Numbered from the stretch's first letter, positions 16,833-24,962 are shown. The stretch is 64,000 nt of DNA from Planotetraspora kaengkrachanensis (GCF_016862895.1 NZ_BONV01000028.1:1-64000); one strand, 5' to 3'. Numbers and translations are program-made. The notes: generated from the letters alone by a model not told the origin.

Positions 16833-17363
16833 GAACGAATTCTAGGAGTTCACTGGCACCGTGCGGAATGACTGGAGACTTTCAGTCAGGACATATCGCA
16901 GCATGCATGGGGCGAGGAGAGCGGTGGTGAACACTGACACTGCGCGCCGCCGAGTGAGTGTCAAACTGGGTGACTTCCGGGGTGTCTAGCCCCGCTCTTC
17001 GATGCACATCCATGCACGCAACATGCGGCTTCACCAGGACAAACGCCAGGTCCCAGGATCATGACCAGTGCTTTGGGAGCAAGAAGTCGCAGGTTCAAAT
17101 CCTGTCGCCCCGACTCTCCAACCAGCAAGAAGGCCACTTCCAAGATCGGGAGTGGCCTTCTGTGTGGCGGTGGTGGGCTGGCGAATCAAGCAGCCTGGAG
17201 GATTCGCCCTGCTCAAAGTGCGCTGGCGCGTCCTCCAGCACACGACCGCCGGCCCCAGAAAGATCGGCGGCATCTCCCGCTCCGCCCTCGTCCTCACCCA
17301 TTTCGAACACGGCCACCTACCGGAAATTCAGTGAGATCACTCCATTGAACGAATTTCGTGATT
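16833..17363. other. Intergenic stretch with att copy 2
   Basis: No gene is convincing. The stretch holds the second 94-bp repeat at 17069-17162. The plus-strand frame after it (17163-17334, ending THFEHGHLPEIQ) has reasonable codon use but no recognisable family and no start, so it may be a gene tail left at the insertion edge. Confidence 0.5.
17069..17162. repeat. 94-bp direct repeat, copy 2
   Basis: By eye identical to 13927-14020. It contains the 3' half of tRNA-Pro, from the anticodon loop on, plus the terminator hairpin (17128-17161), without the 5' half of the tRNA. Just upstream is TCATGACCAG, also found just upstream of copy 3, which fits an element-derived arm. Confidence 0.9.
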
Positions 17364-17846
17364 TCAGGTTGCCGGCGGGCCATCAGGCAGCATTTCTCTC
17401 TCAAAGGAATCGCGTCCCGACGTGTCGAACCGCGCGCAAAGTTCCTGTACCTCGTCCTTGAGAAGTACGATCTGGGACAAGCCGACAAATTCGCCTTCGA
17501 CCCGGATCGGTGAGACCGTGACCAGGATTGTCGTCTTCCCATAGGGCCTGGCGACGTAGCTCACCGGCTCGACGCGGCCGTCTTCGAACAGCTTGAGCAT
17601 GGCGTCGAAACGGGGATTGGTCACCGCTCGGCGATGCCGCTTCCGGACGTCGTTGTCGATGTATTCGGGCATCCGGTCGAGATGCTCAGATGCCCACTTG
17701 TTGTAATACATCACCGTTCCGTGACGGTCCAGGATGGTGACTCCGACTCCGGCCTGCTCGACAAGCCGGTCCGCCCACTCGTCCAGGCCCCAGTCCGTGG
17801 CGATGCGTTTCTCGGCAACTTCGGCTGGCTCGGCCCGAGATGTCAT
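17364..17846 (-). CDS. PAS-domain protein
   Basis: A 160-residue stand-alone PAS sensor. The PAS core runs from about residue 28 (VEQAGVGVTILDRHGTVMYY) through YVARPYGKTTILVTVSPI to VGLSQIVLLKDEVQEL; there is no kinase, DGC or HTH domain. The ligand is unknown. It is divergent from a LysR gene at 18021 across a 174-base gap with a hairpin, so it may be a LysR target or signal partner. Island cargo between copies 2 and 3 of the tRNA-Pro repeat. Confidence 0.75.
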   Translation of the reverse strand: MTSRAEPAEVAEKRIATDWGLDEWADRLVEQAGVGVTILDRHGTVMYYNKWASEHLDRMPEYIDNDVRKRHRRAVTNPRFDAMLKLFEDGRVEPVSYVARPYGKTTILVTVSPIRVEGEFVGLSQIVLLKDEVQELCARFDTSGRDSFEREMLPDGPPAT

Positions 17847-17961
17847 TGGTGCCTCCGAGAAGGATTGGCGGGATACCCGTCGTACTCGACCGACGGTGTC
17901 TGGTGTCCTGTATCAAGCTTGGACGTCTGACATCGAGTTCACAATGAGTCCTTTTGTGAGT

Positions 17962-17986
17962 AAGCCTTCGGCTGAGCCGAAGGCTT
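17962..17986. promoter_or_regulatory. Perfect hairpin between PAS and LysR genes
   Basis: AAGCCTTCGGC (17962-17972) and GCCGAAGGCTT (17976-17986) are perfect 11-bp arms with a TGA loop, 34 bases upstream of the LysR start. It could be an operator for the divergent pair or a terminator. Confidence 0.45.
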
Positions 17987-18020
17987 CTCGGATAGCGCCG
18001 GTGGGGTAGCGTCTCGACCC

Positions 18021-18905
18021 ATGACGTACGACCTGACCGATCTTCAGCTGTTCCTGCAGGTGGTCGACCAGGGCAGCATCACCCAGGGGGCGGATCGGTC
18101 ACACCTGTCGCTGGCCTCGGCCAGCGCGAGGATCAAGGCGATGGAGAAGGCTCTGGGGGCGCCGCTGTTGATCCGGCATCGCCGTGGCGTTGTGCCTTCA
18201 CCGGCAGGGTGGCTGCTGGTGGCCCATGCCCGTGAAGTCGTCGGGCAGATCGCCCGAATGCGTTCAGACTTGGCCCGGTATTCCGACGGCCTGCGGTCCA
18301 CTTTAGTGATCTTGGCGAACACTTCGGCAACCGAAACGCTCGTGCCGTCGATGATGGTCGACTTCATGGCCGACAACCCCGACATCGACCTGGAACTGGA
18401 GGAACGGCCAAGCCATGAGATCGTCGCCGCCGTCACCGACGGCCGGGTGGAACTGGGGATCATCGCCGACACCGTGGACTCGGGCCGGCTGGAACGCGCG
18501 GTACTGCGTCCCGACCCGCTGGTCGTCATCGTGCGGCCAGGCCATGCTCTGGCCGGGCGTGCCGATGTCGCGTTCAGCGAGTGCCTCGGCCACCCATTCG
18601 TCGGCTTCACCCAGGGGAACCCGTTGCAGGAGCATCTGAGCGGGCAGACCCAACCGCTCGGGCTCCGGCCTCGCTACCGAGCGCATCTGCCGACCACGGA
18701 GGCGATCTGCAGTGCGGTGGCGGCTGGGGTCGGCATCGCCGTGGTTCCCGCGGTTGCGGCCGCCCGTTGGCAGCGTGCCTACGAACTGCGGGCCGTGGAC
18801 CTGACGAATTCCTGGGCGAAGCGCAATCTGCTGCTGTGCAGCCAAGGCTGGTCCGGGCTCTCCGAAGCCGCAGCAGCGCTCGCCGCACACCTCAAAAAGC
18901 CGTGA
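18021..18905 (+). CDS. LysR-family transcriptional regulator
   Basis: A 294-residue LysR-type regulator. The winged helix-turn-helix is at residues 1-60 (LTDLQLFLQVVDQGSITQGA, then SLASASARIKAMEKALG), followed by the linker helix and a periplasmic-binding-protein-like co-inducer domain (GRVELGIIADTV, VAAGVGIAVVPAVAA). It is divergent from the PAS gene and probably controls it or itself. The cognate metabolite is unknown; no enzyme gene lies next to it. Confidence 0.9.
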   Translation: MTYDLTDLQLFLQVVDQGSITQGADRSHLSLASASARIKAMEKALGAPLLIRHRRGVVPSPAGWLLVAHAREVVGQIARMRSDLARYSDGLRSTLVILANTSATETLVPSMMVDFMADNPDIDLELEERPSHEIVAAVTDGRVELGIIADTVDSGRLERAVLRPDPLVVIVRPGHALAGRADVAFSECLGHPFVGFTQGNPLQEHLSGQTQPLGLRPRYRAHLPTTEAICSAVAAGVGIAVVPAVAAARWQRAYELRAVDLTNSWAKRNLLLCSQGWSGLSEAAAALAAHLKKP

Positions 18906-19330
18906 TCGCGTTCACGCTCGCGACTCAACGGATATCGAGGCGAACACAAGCTGAAGGCCGGGGGAAGGCCCCTTCCCCAGCTGTCTCTATCTCGGCCTGG
19001 ATCCACCGAGCGGTTCCGGATCACTGAAGATCCGGTTCATGGCCTCCACTCCCCCTTGCAGCAATGGCCGGATCTGCTTCCGCAACGGCTGTACTGCTGC
19101 GGCCCCCCGGGCGATCATGATCACGGTCCAGGTCCACGGACTTGAAGGCCGATTTTCACACTGCGTCGGCCAGCGCGAGGGAGCGAGCGACCACGGCAGA
19201 GTGAGAACCACCGAGACAGCCCTTGCAGGTCATCACCCTGGTTCAGGATTTGCCGCAGGCGCGGCTCGGCTTGATTAGTCCAGGGTGGACTGAGAATCCA
19301 ACACAGCGCGCGAGGAAGGTCACCGGGAGC
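18906..19330. other. Intergenic stretch with dispersed repeat copy B
   Basis: No gene is supported. The only structure is the repeat at 19011-19082. Short frames on both strands have no recognisable content. Confidence 0.5.
19011..19082. repeat. Dispersed 72-bp repeat, copy B
   Basis: Near copy of 14041-14111, with the same CCGGATC...GATCCGG dyad (19016-19022, 19029-19035) and the same end GGCCGGATCTGCTTCCG. Read on the minus strand it holds an ATG after GGGGGAG (MNRIFSDPEP), possibly the start of a lost gene. Confidence 0.7.
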
Positions 19331-19999
19331 ATGGAACACGTCGAGGGCGAACTGGCGGCCACGCCCATTCTCGATTGGAAGCATCTACGGGTACTGGAAC
19401 TGGCTGCCGAAGTCCACGGCAGCTCCGAGACGGACAGGGATCGTCTGGTCACGGCCCATCGGCTCATCACCACACGGGTGCGGCCTGTGTACGCGATGAA
19501 CGAGAAGCAGCCTGCTTCCAGGACGCTCCTGCTGGAGCGTGGTTCGTGCAGCCAGCGACTGGCGCTCTTGGAAGCCGTGGCGCGGGGCTGTGGGATCGCC
19601 AGCAAGGTCAGAGGACTGCTGGTAGACGGACGTTTCTGGTACACGCGATTTCCCCGGCTCCGAGCGTTGATCCCGCACCAGGTGATGCTCGCCTGGCCTG
19701 AGTTCCGGCTGCTCGACAACCGCTGGGTGAGCGTCTCAGAACTGTACGGCGACCTGGACACGTTGCAGAAGGGCGGCGGGTTCGTCAACGCCGGCGGTGA
19801 GACGCTCTTCGACGCGGTAGCCCGCACCGCCGTGGACTGGGACGGGCTCACCTGCTCATCGTGCGATCTGTCCGGCTATGTGCTGGCTGATTTGGGTTAT
19901 TTCAGCTCCCGCGATCTCCTGTTCAGGACGCATGGCCAAACGTTGTGCCTGCCGGTTCGCATCACCGCGGACATCATCATGCGTCGCCGGGCGGCTTGA
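19331..19999 (+). CDS. Transglutaminase-like domain protein
   Basis: A protein of about 222 residues with a papain-like transglutaminase core: candidate nucleophile Cys in LERGSCSQRLALLEAVARG, then GIASKVRGLLVDGRFW, then His in IPHQVMLAWPEFRL, in the order and spacing of the C...H...D triad. Such domains act as proteases, transglutaminases or peptide-bond isomerases; no substrate is evident. The start is taken as ATG 19331 (MEHVEGELA); an upstream frame to 19223 lacks conserved content. No signal peptide. Island cargo. Confidence 0.6.
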   Translation: MEHVEGELAATPILDWKHLRVLELAAEVHGSSETDRDRLVTAHRLITTRVRPVYAMNEKQPASRTLLLERGSCSQRLALLEAVARGCGIASKVRGLLVDGRFWYTRFPRLRALIPHQVMLAWPEFRLLDNRWVSVSELYGDLDTLQKGGGFVNAGGETLFDAVARTAVDWDGLTCSSCDLSGYVLADLGYFSSRDLLFRTHGQTLCLPVRITADIIMRRRAA

Positions 20000-20089
20000 G
20001 TTTCTGCCGCGCCTGGGATTGTCGCGAGAGCTCACGGCCCGACCCACGAGCAAGGGGCCCAGGTCAACGGAAGATTCCCAACCCGGGTC

Positions 20090-20857
20090 CTAGCTGTACT
20101 GCTTGATCACTTGGTCGGCCACTTGGAACGTTGTCCGGCAGTCAGGGCAGGTCGCGTCTCCGAAGAGGTAGAGCAGTCTCGTCGCGAGGTTCTCCTGGCC
20201 GAGAATTTGGGCCGTGTCGTACATTCGGCGAGCCACCTGGTCGAGGTCGGAGAGAACTGCGGGAGCCAGCTCGCCCTTGGGAGGGTCGTCCTCGATCGCG
20301 TAGTCGCCCGAGGTGGCGAAGTAGCCGTCCGCACCGATCGCGACGAAGAGATGGACCCCGCAGCCAGGACAGTTCTCCAGCTCATACTCCCCATGCACCA
20401 ACTTCTCCAGCATTTCGTCCCACACCGGCACGTCCTCGAAGGCATGCACCGCCTGCAGCATGTAGGTGAACGAGTCCTCGTCGATCGCGGCACGCATGGT
20501 CTCGTTGGTCAGGCGCAGCAGCTCCTCGATCTCCGCCGCATGGATCGTGCGCACGTCGCCTGCTCCGTGTGGCTGTCTCGCCCCGGCCACGATCGAGCCG
20601 CACAGGGAGAGGATCATCATGCGGTCGGCAGGGGCCCAGCTCCGGGCGATCTCGGTCAGACGTGGAAGCGCGGCGAAGCTCGCCGGGTAGACCGTCATCT
20701 GGTGGCAGATACACGACCACAACTCGTCCCATACCGCTGCGCGGGAATCCGGTACGAGCTGATCGAGCAGTCCGGGAACGTTCTCCGCGGAGCCATAGGC
20801 CGTCTCCGTTCCGCCAGAACGCGAGAAACTCCCGGGCTGTTGGCAACTGTCGAACAT
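20090..20857 (-). CDS. HEAT-like repeat protein, paralog of the next gene
   Basis: A 255-residue helical protein of unrecognised function. The N-terminal part (TETAYGSAENVPGLLDQL, CHQMTVYPASFAALPRLTEI) matches the layout of the neighbour at 20973-21692 (LQHAYGPAEDTPAALVDL, HHQNSLYTATAPSALYVA). Two CxxC pairs (NCPGCG and TCPDCR) in the C-terminal half could bind zinc. The start is put at ATG 20857, with GGGAT upstream, because upstream sequence looks non-coding. The family resembles immunity-type HEAT proteins near polymorphic toxins, but no toxin is present. Confidence 0.6.
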   Translation of the reverse strand: MFDSCQQPGSFSRSGGTETAYGSAENVPGLLDQLVPDSRAAVWDELWSCICHQMTVYPASFAALPRLTEIARSWAPADRMMILSLCGSIVAGARQPHGAGDVRTIHAAEIEELLRLTNETMRAAIDEDSFTYMLQAVHAFEDVPVWDEMLEKLVHGEYELENCPGCGVHLFVAIGADGYFATSGDYAIEDDPPKGELAPAVLSDLDQVARRMYDTAQILGQENLATRLLYLFGDATCPDCRTTFQVADQVIKQYS

Positions 20858-20972
20858 GAAATCCCAGCTCAGACAAGCTTTCGGAGATGGCCCGCGGGCC
20901 AGAGAACTATTGGGGTCAGAACCCGGCTTACAGGCCGACTCGTCCGCCCTTACCCCGCCTGAGCTGGGCAGA

Positions 20973-21692
20973 TCAAAAAGGCGGTTCACTGCTGAAATTG
21001 GCTGCAGGCCACGGGCCATGACCGTAGGCCGTTGCCTCTGCCGGGGGGATCAGGGAAGAGACGTCCTCGCCCCACGCATCGAGGCCATGGATCGCAATGG
21101 CACGGTAGGCGCGGTTGGAACTGGCAGCCAGAATGCCGCGAACCATCGGAGCGAGAACTGCTCGATGGTGGGTGAGTTCGGGGGCGTCCAACAGTGGAAC
21201 GACGGCGGCGAGGGCTGCTTCCCGGATCGTGGGGTCGGAATCATGGAGAAATGTAGACGCGGCTTCGAAGAGCGTGGGGCGGATGGCTCGAACTTCGCTC
21301 AATGCCGGATACTCCTCAGGCAGGAAACCCAGGCGCAGCAGTGTCGCTTCGACCTCGTTACCGGCCTCGCCGGCCACGGATCCCAGCCAGTCCAGCAGTG
21401 CCTGGCGCAGCGGATACCACTGGCCCTCTCCACCTCGAATCAAGCTGTCGGTGCGCGGATCGCTGAGGATGGCGGCTACATATAGAGCCGACGGAGCGGT
21501 TGCGGTGTAGAGAGAGTTCTGATGGTGCACCGCGTGGTTGAGGTGTCCGAGAGCCATGGCTCGGGCGTCTGCGGCGCCGTTGAGAAGGTCGACCAGCGCG
21601 GCGGGAGTGTCCTCTGCCGGCCCGTAGGCATGCTGGAGCGAGGCCCAATCATTCGCTTCGATCAGCTTCGATGCCGAGGATGTAACAGCCAT
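20973..21692 (-). CDS. HEAT-like repeat protein
   Basis: A 239-residue all-helical protein with HEAT-like repeats (NDWASLQHAYGPAEDTPAAL near residue 14; SDPTIREAALAAVVPLLDAP near 150). The start is ATG 21692, with GGGAGAA eight bases upstream. It is read first, with the paralog 115 bases downstream, so the two are probably co-transcribed. Function unknown; the architecture suits protein-protein binding. It is the last cargo before att copy 3. Confidence 0.65.
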   Translation of the reverse strand: MAVTSSASKLIEANDWASLQHAYGPAEDTPAALVDLLNGAADARAMALGHLNHAVHHQNSLYTATAPSALYVAAILSDPRTDSLIRGGEGQWYPLRQALLDWLGSVAGEAGNEVEATLLRLGFLPEEYPALSEVRAIRPTLFEAASTFLHDSDPTIREAALAAVVPLLDAPELTHHRAVLAPMVRGILAASSNRAYRAIAIHGLDAWGEDVSSLIPPAEATAYGHGPWPAANFSSEPPF

Positions 21693-21802
21693 AGCGAATT
21701 CTCCCGATACAGCCGAGATGGGCTAGGGGACGCTACCAGCGCAGAGCCAGCACGCTTACTTCCGGGAGTTGCGTGCCCGTACGGTCGGTAACCAGCTGGC
21801 AA

Positions 21803-21832
21803 TCACGGGGACTCACGGGGACTCACGGTGCG
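21803..21832. repeat. Three 10-bp direct repeats next to att copy 3
   Basis: TCACGGGGAC occurs twice and TCACGGTGCG once in register at 21803, 21813 and 21823, ending ten bases before the tRNA-Pro-like segment. Tandem arm-type integrase sites typically look like this. A weaker pair with the same spacing is TCACGG at 15985 and 15995. Confidence 0.55.
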
Positions 21833-21842
21833 TCATGACCAG

Positions 21843-21888
21843 TGCTTCGGGAGCAAGCAGTCGCAGGTTCAAATCCTGTCGCCCCGAC
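21843..21888. repeat. tRNA-Pro 3'-end copy 3 (CGG-type)
   Basis: 46 bases match copy 2 with two differences, one of which changes the anticodon triplet from TGG to CGG. The following hairpin region is recognisable but diverged (GAAGGACAC..., CGGAAGCGGCCTT). It is probably an older att site, or one derived from a tRNA-Pro(CGG) gene, closing the island. Confidence 0.8.
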
Positions 21889-22057
21889 CACATCGCAGCA
21901 TGTCGAAGGACACCTCCGGAGATCGGAAGCGGCCTTGCCTGTTTCTCCGGGTGGCCGGCTGAGCGGCTCCGGATCTCGGCCGTAGATCCGGTCGACATGG
22001 AGCCCCAGATCCTTCTCCTCTACCCCCGGGCTGAGGCGCTCTCCGCCTGTCGCGGGC

Positions 22058-22077
22058 TGATACACGCTTGATACACG
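22058..22077. promoter_or_regulatory. TGATACACG pair with 11-bp period
   Basis: TGATACACG at 22058-22066 and 22069-22077 lie on the same DNA face, 56 bases before the carboxypeptidase start. A GATACACCC element also lies before the XRE gene at 23882. Possible activator sites; inferred from spacing only. Confidence 0.3.
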
Positions 22078-22132
22078 GTCAAGCCCGCGCGGAGACACGG
22101 TCACGGCCGTACGAACATGTGGATCGCGCAAC

Positions 22133-23035
22133 GTGTCTCGTATGCGACGTTCCCTGATGTTTCTCCTGCTGGCGAGCGCTCTGTCCGGCTGCGCCACCGT
22201 GCCGCAGGTCACCGGGGCCGCCGTGCCCGAAGTACCTCTGTCGTGGCCGGCTGAGGGGCAGGCGGCGGTCGAGGTGGAGGGCGTGGGCAGCCTGGGCGTC
22301 ACCGGGGAGCAGACTCCGGTGCCCATCGCCAGCGTGACCAAGGTCATGACCGCCTACGTCATCCTGAGCCGCCACCCGCTCGAACCCGGCGACGACGGCC
22401 CCCTGATCAAGGTGGACCACACCGCCTCCGACGAGTCCTACCTGCCGCAGGAGTCCACCGTTCCGCTCCGGGAGGGGCAGCGGATCCGCCTGCGCCGCCT
22501 GCTGGAGTTGATGCTCGTGCCCTCGGGGAACAACGTGGCCCGCCTGCTGTCCCGGTGGGACGCCGGTTCCCAGGAGCGCTTCGTCACGCGGATGAACGCC
22601 GCCGCCCATCGCCTCGGCATGACCCACACCACGTATACGGGCGCGAGCGGCAACGAGGACAGCACCGTCAGCACGGCGGCCGATCAGCTCAAGCTGGCCA
22701 AGGAGGCGATCCGCGACCCGGTCTTCGCCGAGGTGGTCTCCCAGGCGGAAACCGCCGTTCCAGGCGATGAGAGACGGCTGCCCAACACCAACACGCTGCT
22801 GAACCGGCACGGCGTCATCGGGATCAAGACCGGTTCCGGCACCGCCGCGGGCGGCAACCTGATGTGGGCCTCCCGCGTGGGGGGCCACCTGGTGCTCGGA
22901 GTGATCCTCGGCCAGGCGGCAGGCACGAACCCGACCGCCGGCCTGGCGGCGGTGCTCGAGGCGGGCGGGAAGCTGACCGAATCGGTCGAGCAGTGGCTGT
23001 CGACGCAGGAGGCGGCCGGCCGGACCGGCGAATAG
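22133..23035 (+). CDS. D-alanyl-D-alanine carboxypeptidase (peptidase S11), lipoprotein-type
   Basis: Penicillin-binding protein that trims the terminal D-Ala of murein pentapeptides outside the membrane. The 300-residue protein begins with MRRSLMFLLLASALSGC, a signal peptide with a lipobox-like LSGC, and has the three active-site motifs: SxxK as SVTK (in PIASVTKVMTA), SxN as SGN (in LVPSGNN) and KTG (in GIKTGSGTA). There is no C-terminal membrane anchor, so a lipid anchor is plausible. The start is GTG 22133 or ATG 22142. Confidence 0.9.
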   Translation: MSRMRRSLMFLLLASALSGCATVPQVTGAAVPEVPLSWPAEGQAAVEVEGVGSLGVTGEQTPVPIASVTKVMTAYVILSRHPLEPGDDGPLIKVDHTASDESYLPQESTVPLREGQRIRLRRLLELMLVPSGNNVARLLSRWDAGSQERFVTRMNAAAHRLGMTHTTYTGASGNEDSTVSTAADQLKLAKEAIRDPVFAEVVSQAETAVPGDERRLPNTNTLLNRHGVIGIKTGSGTAAGGNLMWASRVGGHLVLGVILGQAAGTNPTAGLAAVLEAGGKLTESVEQWLSTQEAAGRTGE

Positions 23036-23054
23036 GCGGCGCTCCCCATTCGAG

Positions 23055-23882
23055 TCATCGGCCCCTGAGGTGGGTGCCGCGCAACTCGGACAGAGCACGC
23101 TCATACCGAGTGCCCGGCTCGGCCTCGAACATGAGGATCTGCTGACTGGGCGAGCTCGCGATGGTGAAGATGTGGTAGCCGAGCAGGAGATCACCGACAA
23201 CGCGGTGGCGGAAGCGGATGGTCGCGCTGGTCACGGGCCGTACGTCGTGACGAGCCCACATCCTTCGGAATTCCTCGCTCGCGAGCGAGAGTTCCTCGAT
23301 CAGCCCGACGAGCGCCGGATCCTGGAGGTCCGATCCGGCAGCCGCCCGGAGATGAGCCACCTTGACCAGCGAATGCTCTTCCCAATCCGGGTAGAAGTCG
23401 GGCGCCGAGGGGTTGAGGAAAGACAGCCGGAGCAGGTTGTCGGCGTGCTCCATCCCCTTGTAGATGGCCTCGGCCAGCGAATTCCTGGCCAGCACGTCGA
23501 ACCGGCCGTTCATCACGAGCGCGGACACGTGTTCGCAGCCCTGCACGAACCGCAGCACGCCCGGGTTGACCACGTCGGACTGGTCGACGGAGCTCCGTAC
23601 GCGGGGCCGGCCGCGCGCGAGTTCGCAGAGGTGCTCGGTGGCCTCCGCGTCGAGTGTGAGGGCCTGGGCCACGGCCAGGAGCACCTGATCGGAAGGATGG
23701 CGTTCTCTGCCCTGTTCCAGCCGGGTGTAGTAGTCGACGCTCACTCCGGCCAGCATCGCCACCTCGGTGCGGCGCAACCCGGACGTCCGGCGGCGGCCGA
23801 CATGCGGCAGTCCGACCTGGTCGGGGGTCGTGATCGAACGCCTGGCGCGGAGGAATTCGCCAAGTAGATTCCCGCCATCCAT
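23055..23882 (-). CDS. XRE-family regulator with MmyB-like domain
   Basis: A 275-residue paralog of the protein at 10526-11353. The helix-turn-helix has RRTSGLRRTEVAMLAGVS and YYTRLEQGR; the MmyB-like ligand-binding half has FDVLARNSL, NLLRLSFLNP and the closing MFEAEPGTRYERAL. A dyad ATGGGTG/CACCCAT at 23916-23934, about 35 bases upstream of the start, is a good autoregulatory site. MmyB-type regulators usually control an adjacent dehydrogenase; none is adjacent here. It is convergent with the carboxypeptidase. Confidence 0.88.
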   Translation of the reverse strand: MDGGNLLGEFLRARRSITTPDQVGLPHVGRRRTSGLRRTEVAMLAGVSVDYYTRLEQGRERHPSDQVLLAVAQALTLDAEATEHLCELARGRPRVRSSVDQSDVVNPGVLRFVQGCEHVSALVMNGRFDVLARNSLAEAIYKGMEHADNLLRLSFLNPSAPDFYPDWEEHSLVKVAHLRAAAGSDLQDPALVGLIEELSLASEEFRRMWARHDVRPVTSATIRFRHRVVGDLLLGYHIFTIASSPSQQILMFEAEPGTRYERALSELRGTHLRGR

Positions 23883-23915
23883 ACGGACAAGTTACAAAGA
23901 CCCGCAACGGGAATG

Positions 23916-23934
23916 ATGGGTGCGATACACCCAT
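23916..23934. promoter_or_regulatory. Dyad upstream of the XRE/MmyB gene
   Basis: ATGGGTG (23916-23922) and CACCCAT (23928-23934) are perfect 7-bp arms around CGATA, 34 bases upstream of the regulator start. Probable autoregulatory operator. Confidence 0.4.
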
Positions 23935-24159
23935 GAAATTTCTTGCGCTTTCGCGCGCCCCCGATCATCCGGATACGCCGTGCCCGACGCCTTCGGCATG
24001 CTCCACCGCGAGTGCCCGGCAATTTTCCTGGACCGGGCTGGCCTTCCGGGTGACCGGGGTTCTGGCTCGGCGATTCACGGCGCCGCCCATGCTTCGGCGA
24101 CCGCGTCGGCCCCGGCTCCCCGGCCACGTGGAAGGCCGCTCCTCACGATCAGGAAGGGC

Positions 24160-24735
24160 CTACGCGTTCGCGAGGAACGCGAGCACCCGCTTGATCAGCA
24201 GTGTCGTGGCCTCCGCGTCGTACGCCGCCAGCGAGTTGTCACTGAAGAGGTGTCTGTCACCGCTGTAGAGGTACAGCTCGCCGTCGTCGGCCTCGTCGAC
24301 GAGCGCGCGGGCGGCGTCGATGTCCCCCTCGTCGACGAAGGACGGGTCGGCGTCCATCGCGTGCACCTGGACCGGCACGCCGGCCGGCCAGGCGGGGCTG
24401 AACTCCGACACCGGGACGCAGCCGTGGAACAGCAGCGCGCCGCGCGCACCGGCCCTGGTCTGCGCGAGCTTCTGGGCCGGAAGCACGCCGAGGGAGAAGC
24501 CGCCGTAGACCAGGCCGTCAGGCAGTCCCTCGACGGCCCGGACACCACGCTCGATCACCTCGCCGAAGCCGATCTCCCGCGCGTGCGCGACTCCCTCGTC
24601 GAGGGTGGCGAAGGTCCGGCCCTCGTAAATGTCGGGCGTGTGGACGGTGTGCCCGGCGTCGCGCAGCGCGTCGGCGAACGCGACGACGCCGGGGGTCAGC
24701 CCGTGGACGTGGTGGAAGAGCACTACTTCAGCCAT
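24160..24735 (-). CDS. Dienelactone hydrolase family protein
   Basis: A 191-residue alpha/beta hydrolase of the dienelactone hydrolase family (VVLFHHVHGLTPGVVAFADAL at the start, FLANA end). The nucleophile elbow is GGFSLGVLPA with Ser in place of the Cys of classic dienelactone hydrolases; the Asp (AMDADPSF) and His (DRHLFSD) follow in order. The substrate is unknown. The start is ATG 24735. It is divergent from the 46-codon gene at 24799. Confidence 0.83.
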   Translation of the reverse strand: MAEVVLFHHVHGLTPGVVAFADALRDAGHTVHTPDIYEGRTFATLDEGVAHAREIGFGEVIERGVRAVEGLPDGLVYGGFSLGVLPAQKLAQTRAGARGALLFHGCVPVSEFSPAWPAGVPVQVHAMDADPSFVDEGDIDAARALVDEADDGELYLYSGDRHLFSDNSLAAYDAEATTLLIKRVLAFLANA

Positions 24736-24798
24736 CGCTGCACTCCTGCTTCTCTGTGCGCCTGTCGGAATGATCCAGGTTGCGCGTACGGTCCGACG

Positions 24799-24939
24799 AT
24801 GCCGAGCGATCGCCCCGATGACAAACCACCCAATTGGGAAGCGATCGTGTCAGGACGGCCCTCGTCGATCCTGCATCGCAGCCGGTCCCGGCGCATGGAG
24901 AACGCGGGAAACACCGCGCCCTACTTAACGTGGGCTTGA
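24799..24939 (+). CDS. Possible leaderless 46-residue protein
   Basis: From ATG 24799 the frame encodes PSDRPDDKPPNWEAIVSGR, then PSSILHRSRSRRMENAG, ending NTAPYLTWA. TACGGT lies exactly six bases upstream, the same geometry as at several other starts in the window, so a leaderless mRNA is plausible. No family is recognised; basic and proline-rich. It could also be chance. Confidence 0.4.
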   Translation: MPSDRPDDKPPNWEAIVSGRPSSILHRSRSRRMENAGNTAPYLTWA

Positions 24940-24962
24940 TGCCGCCCGCCCCTGACGGGGCG

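Noticed and set aside
17163-17334. Transposase tail after att copy 2
   Set aside because: The frame ending LTHFEHGHLPEIQ is open and well biased, but no transposase motif is recognisable, so it is left unassigned.
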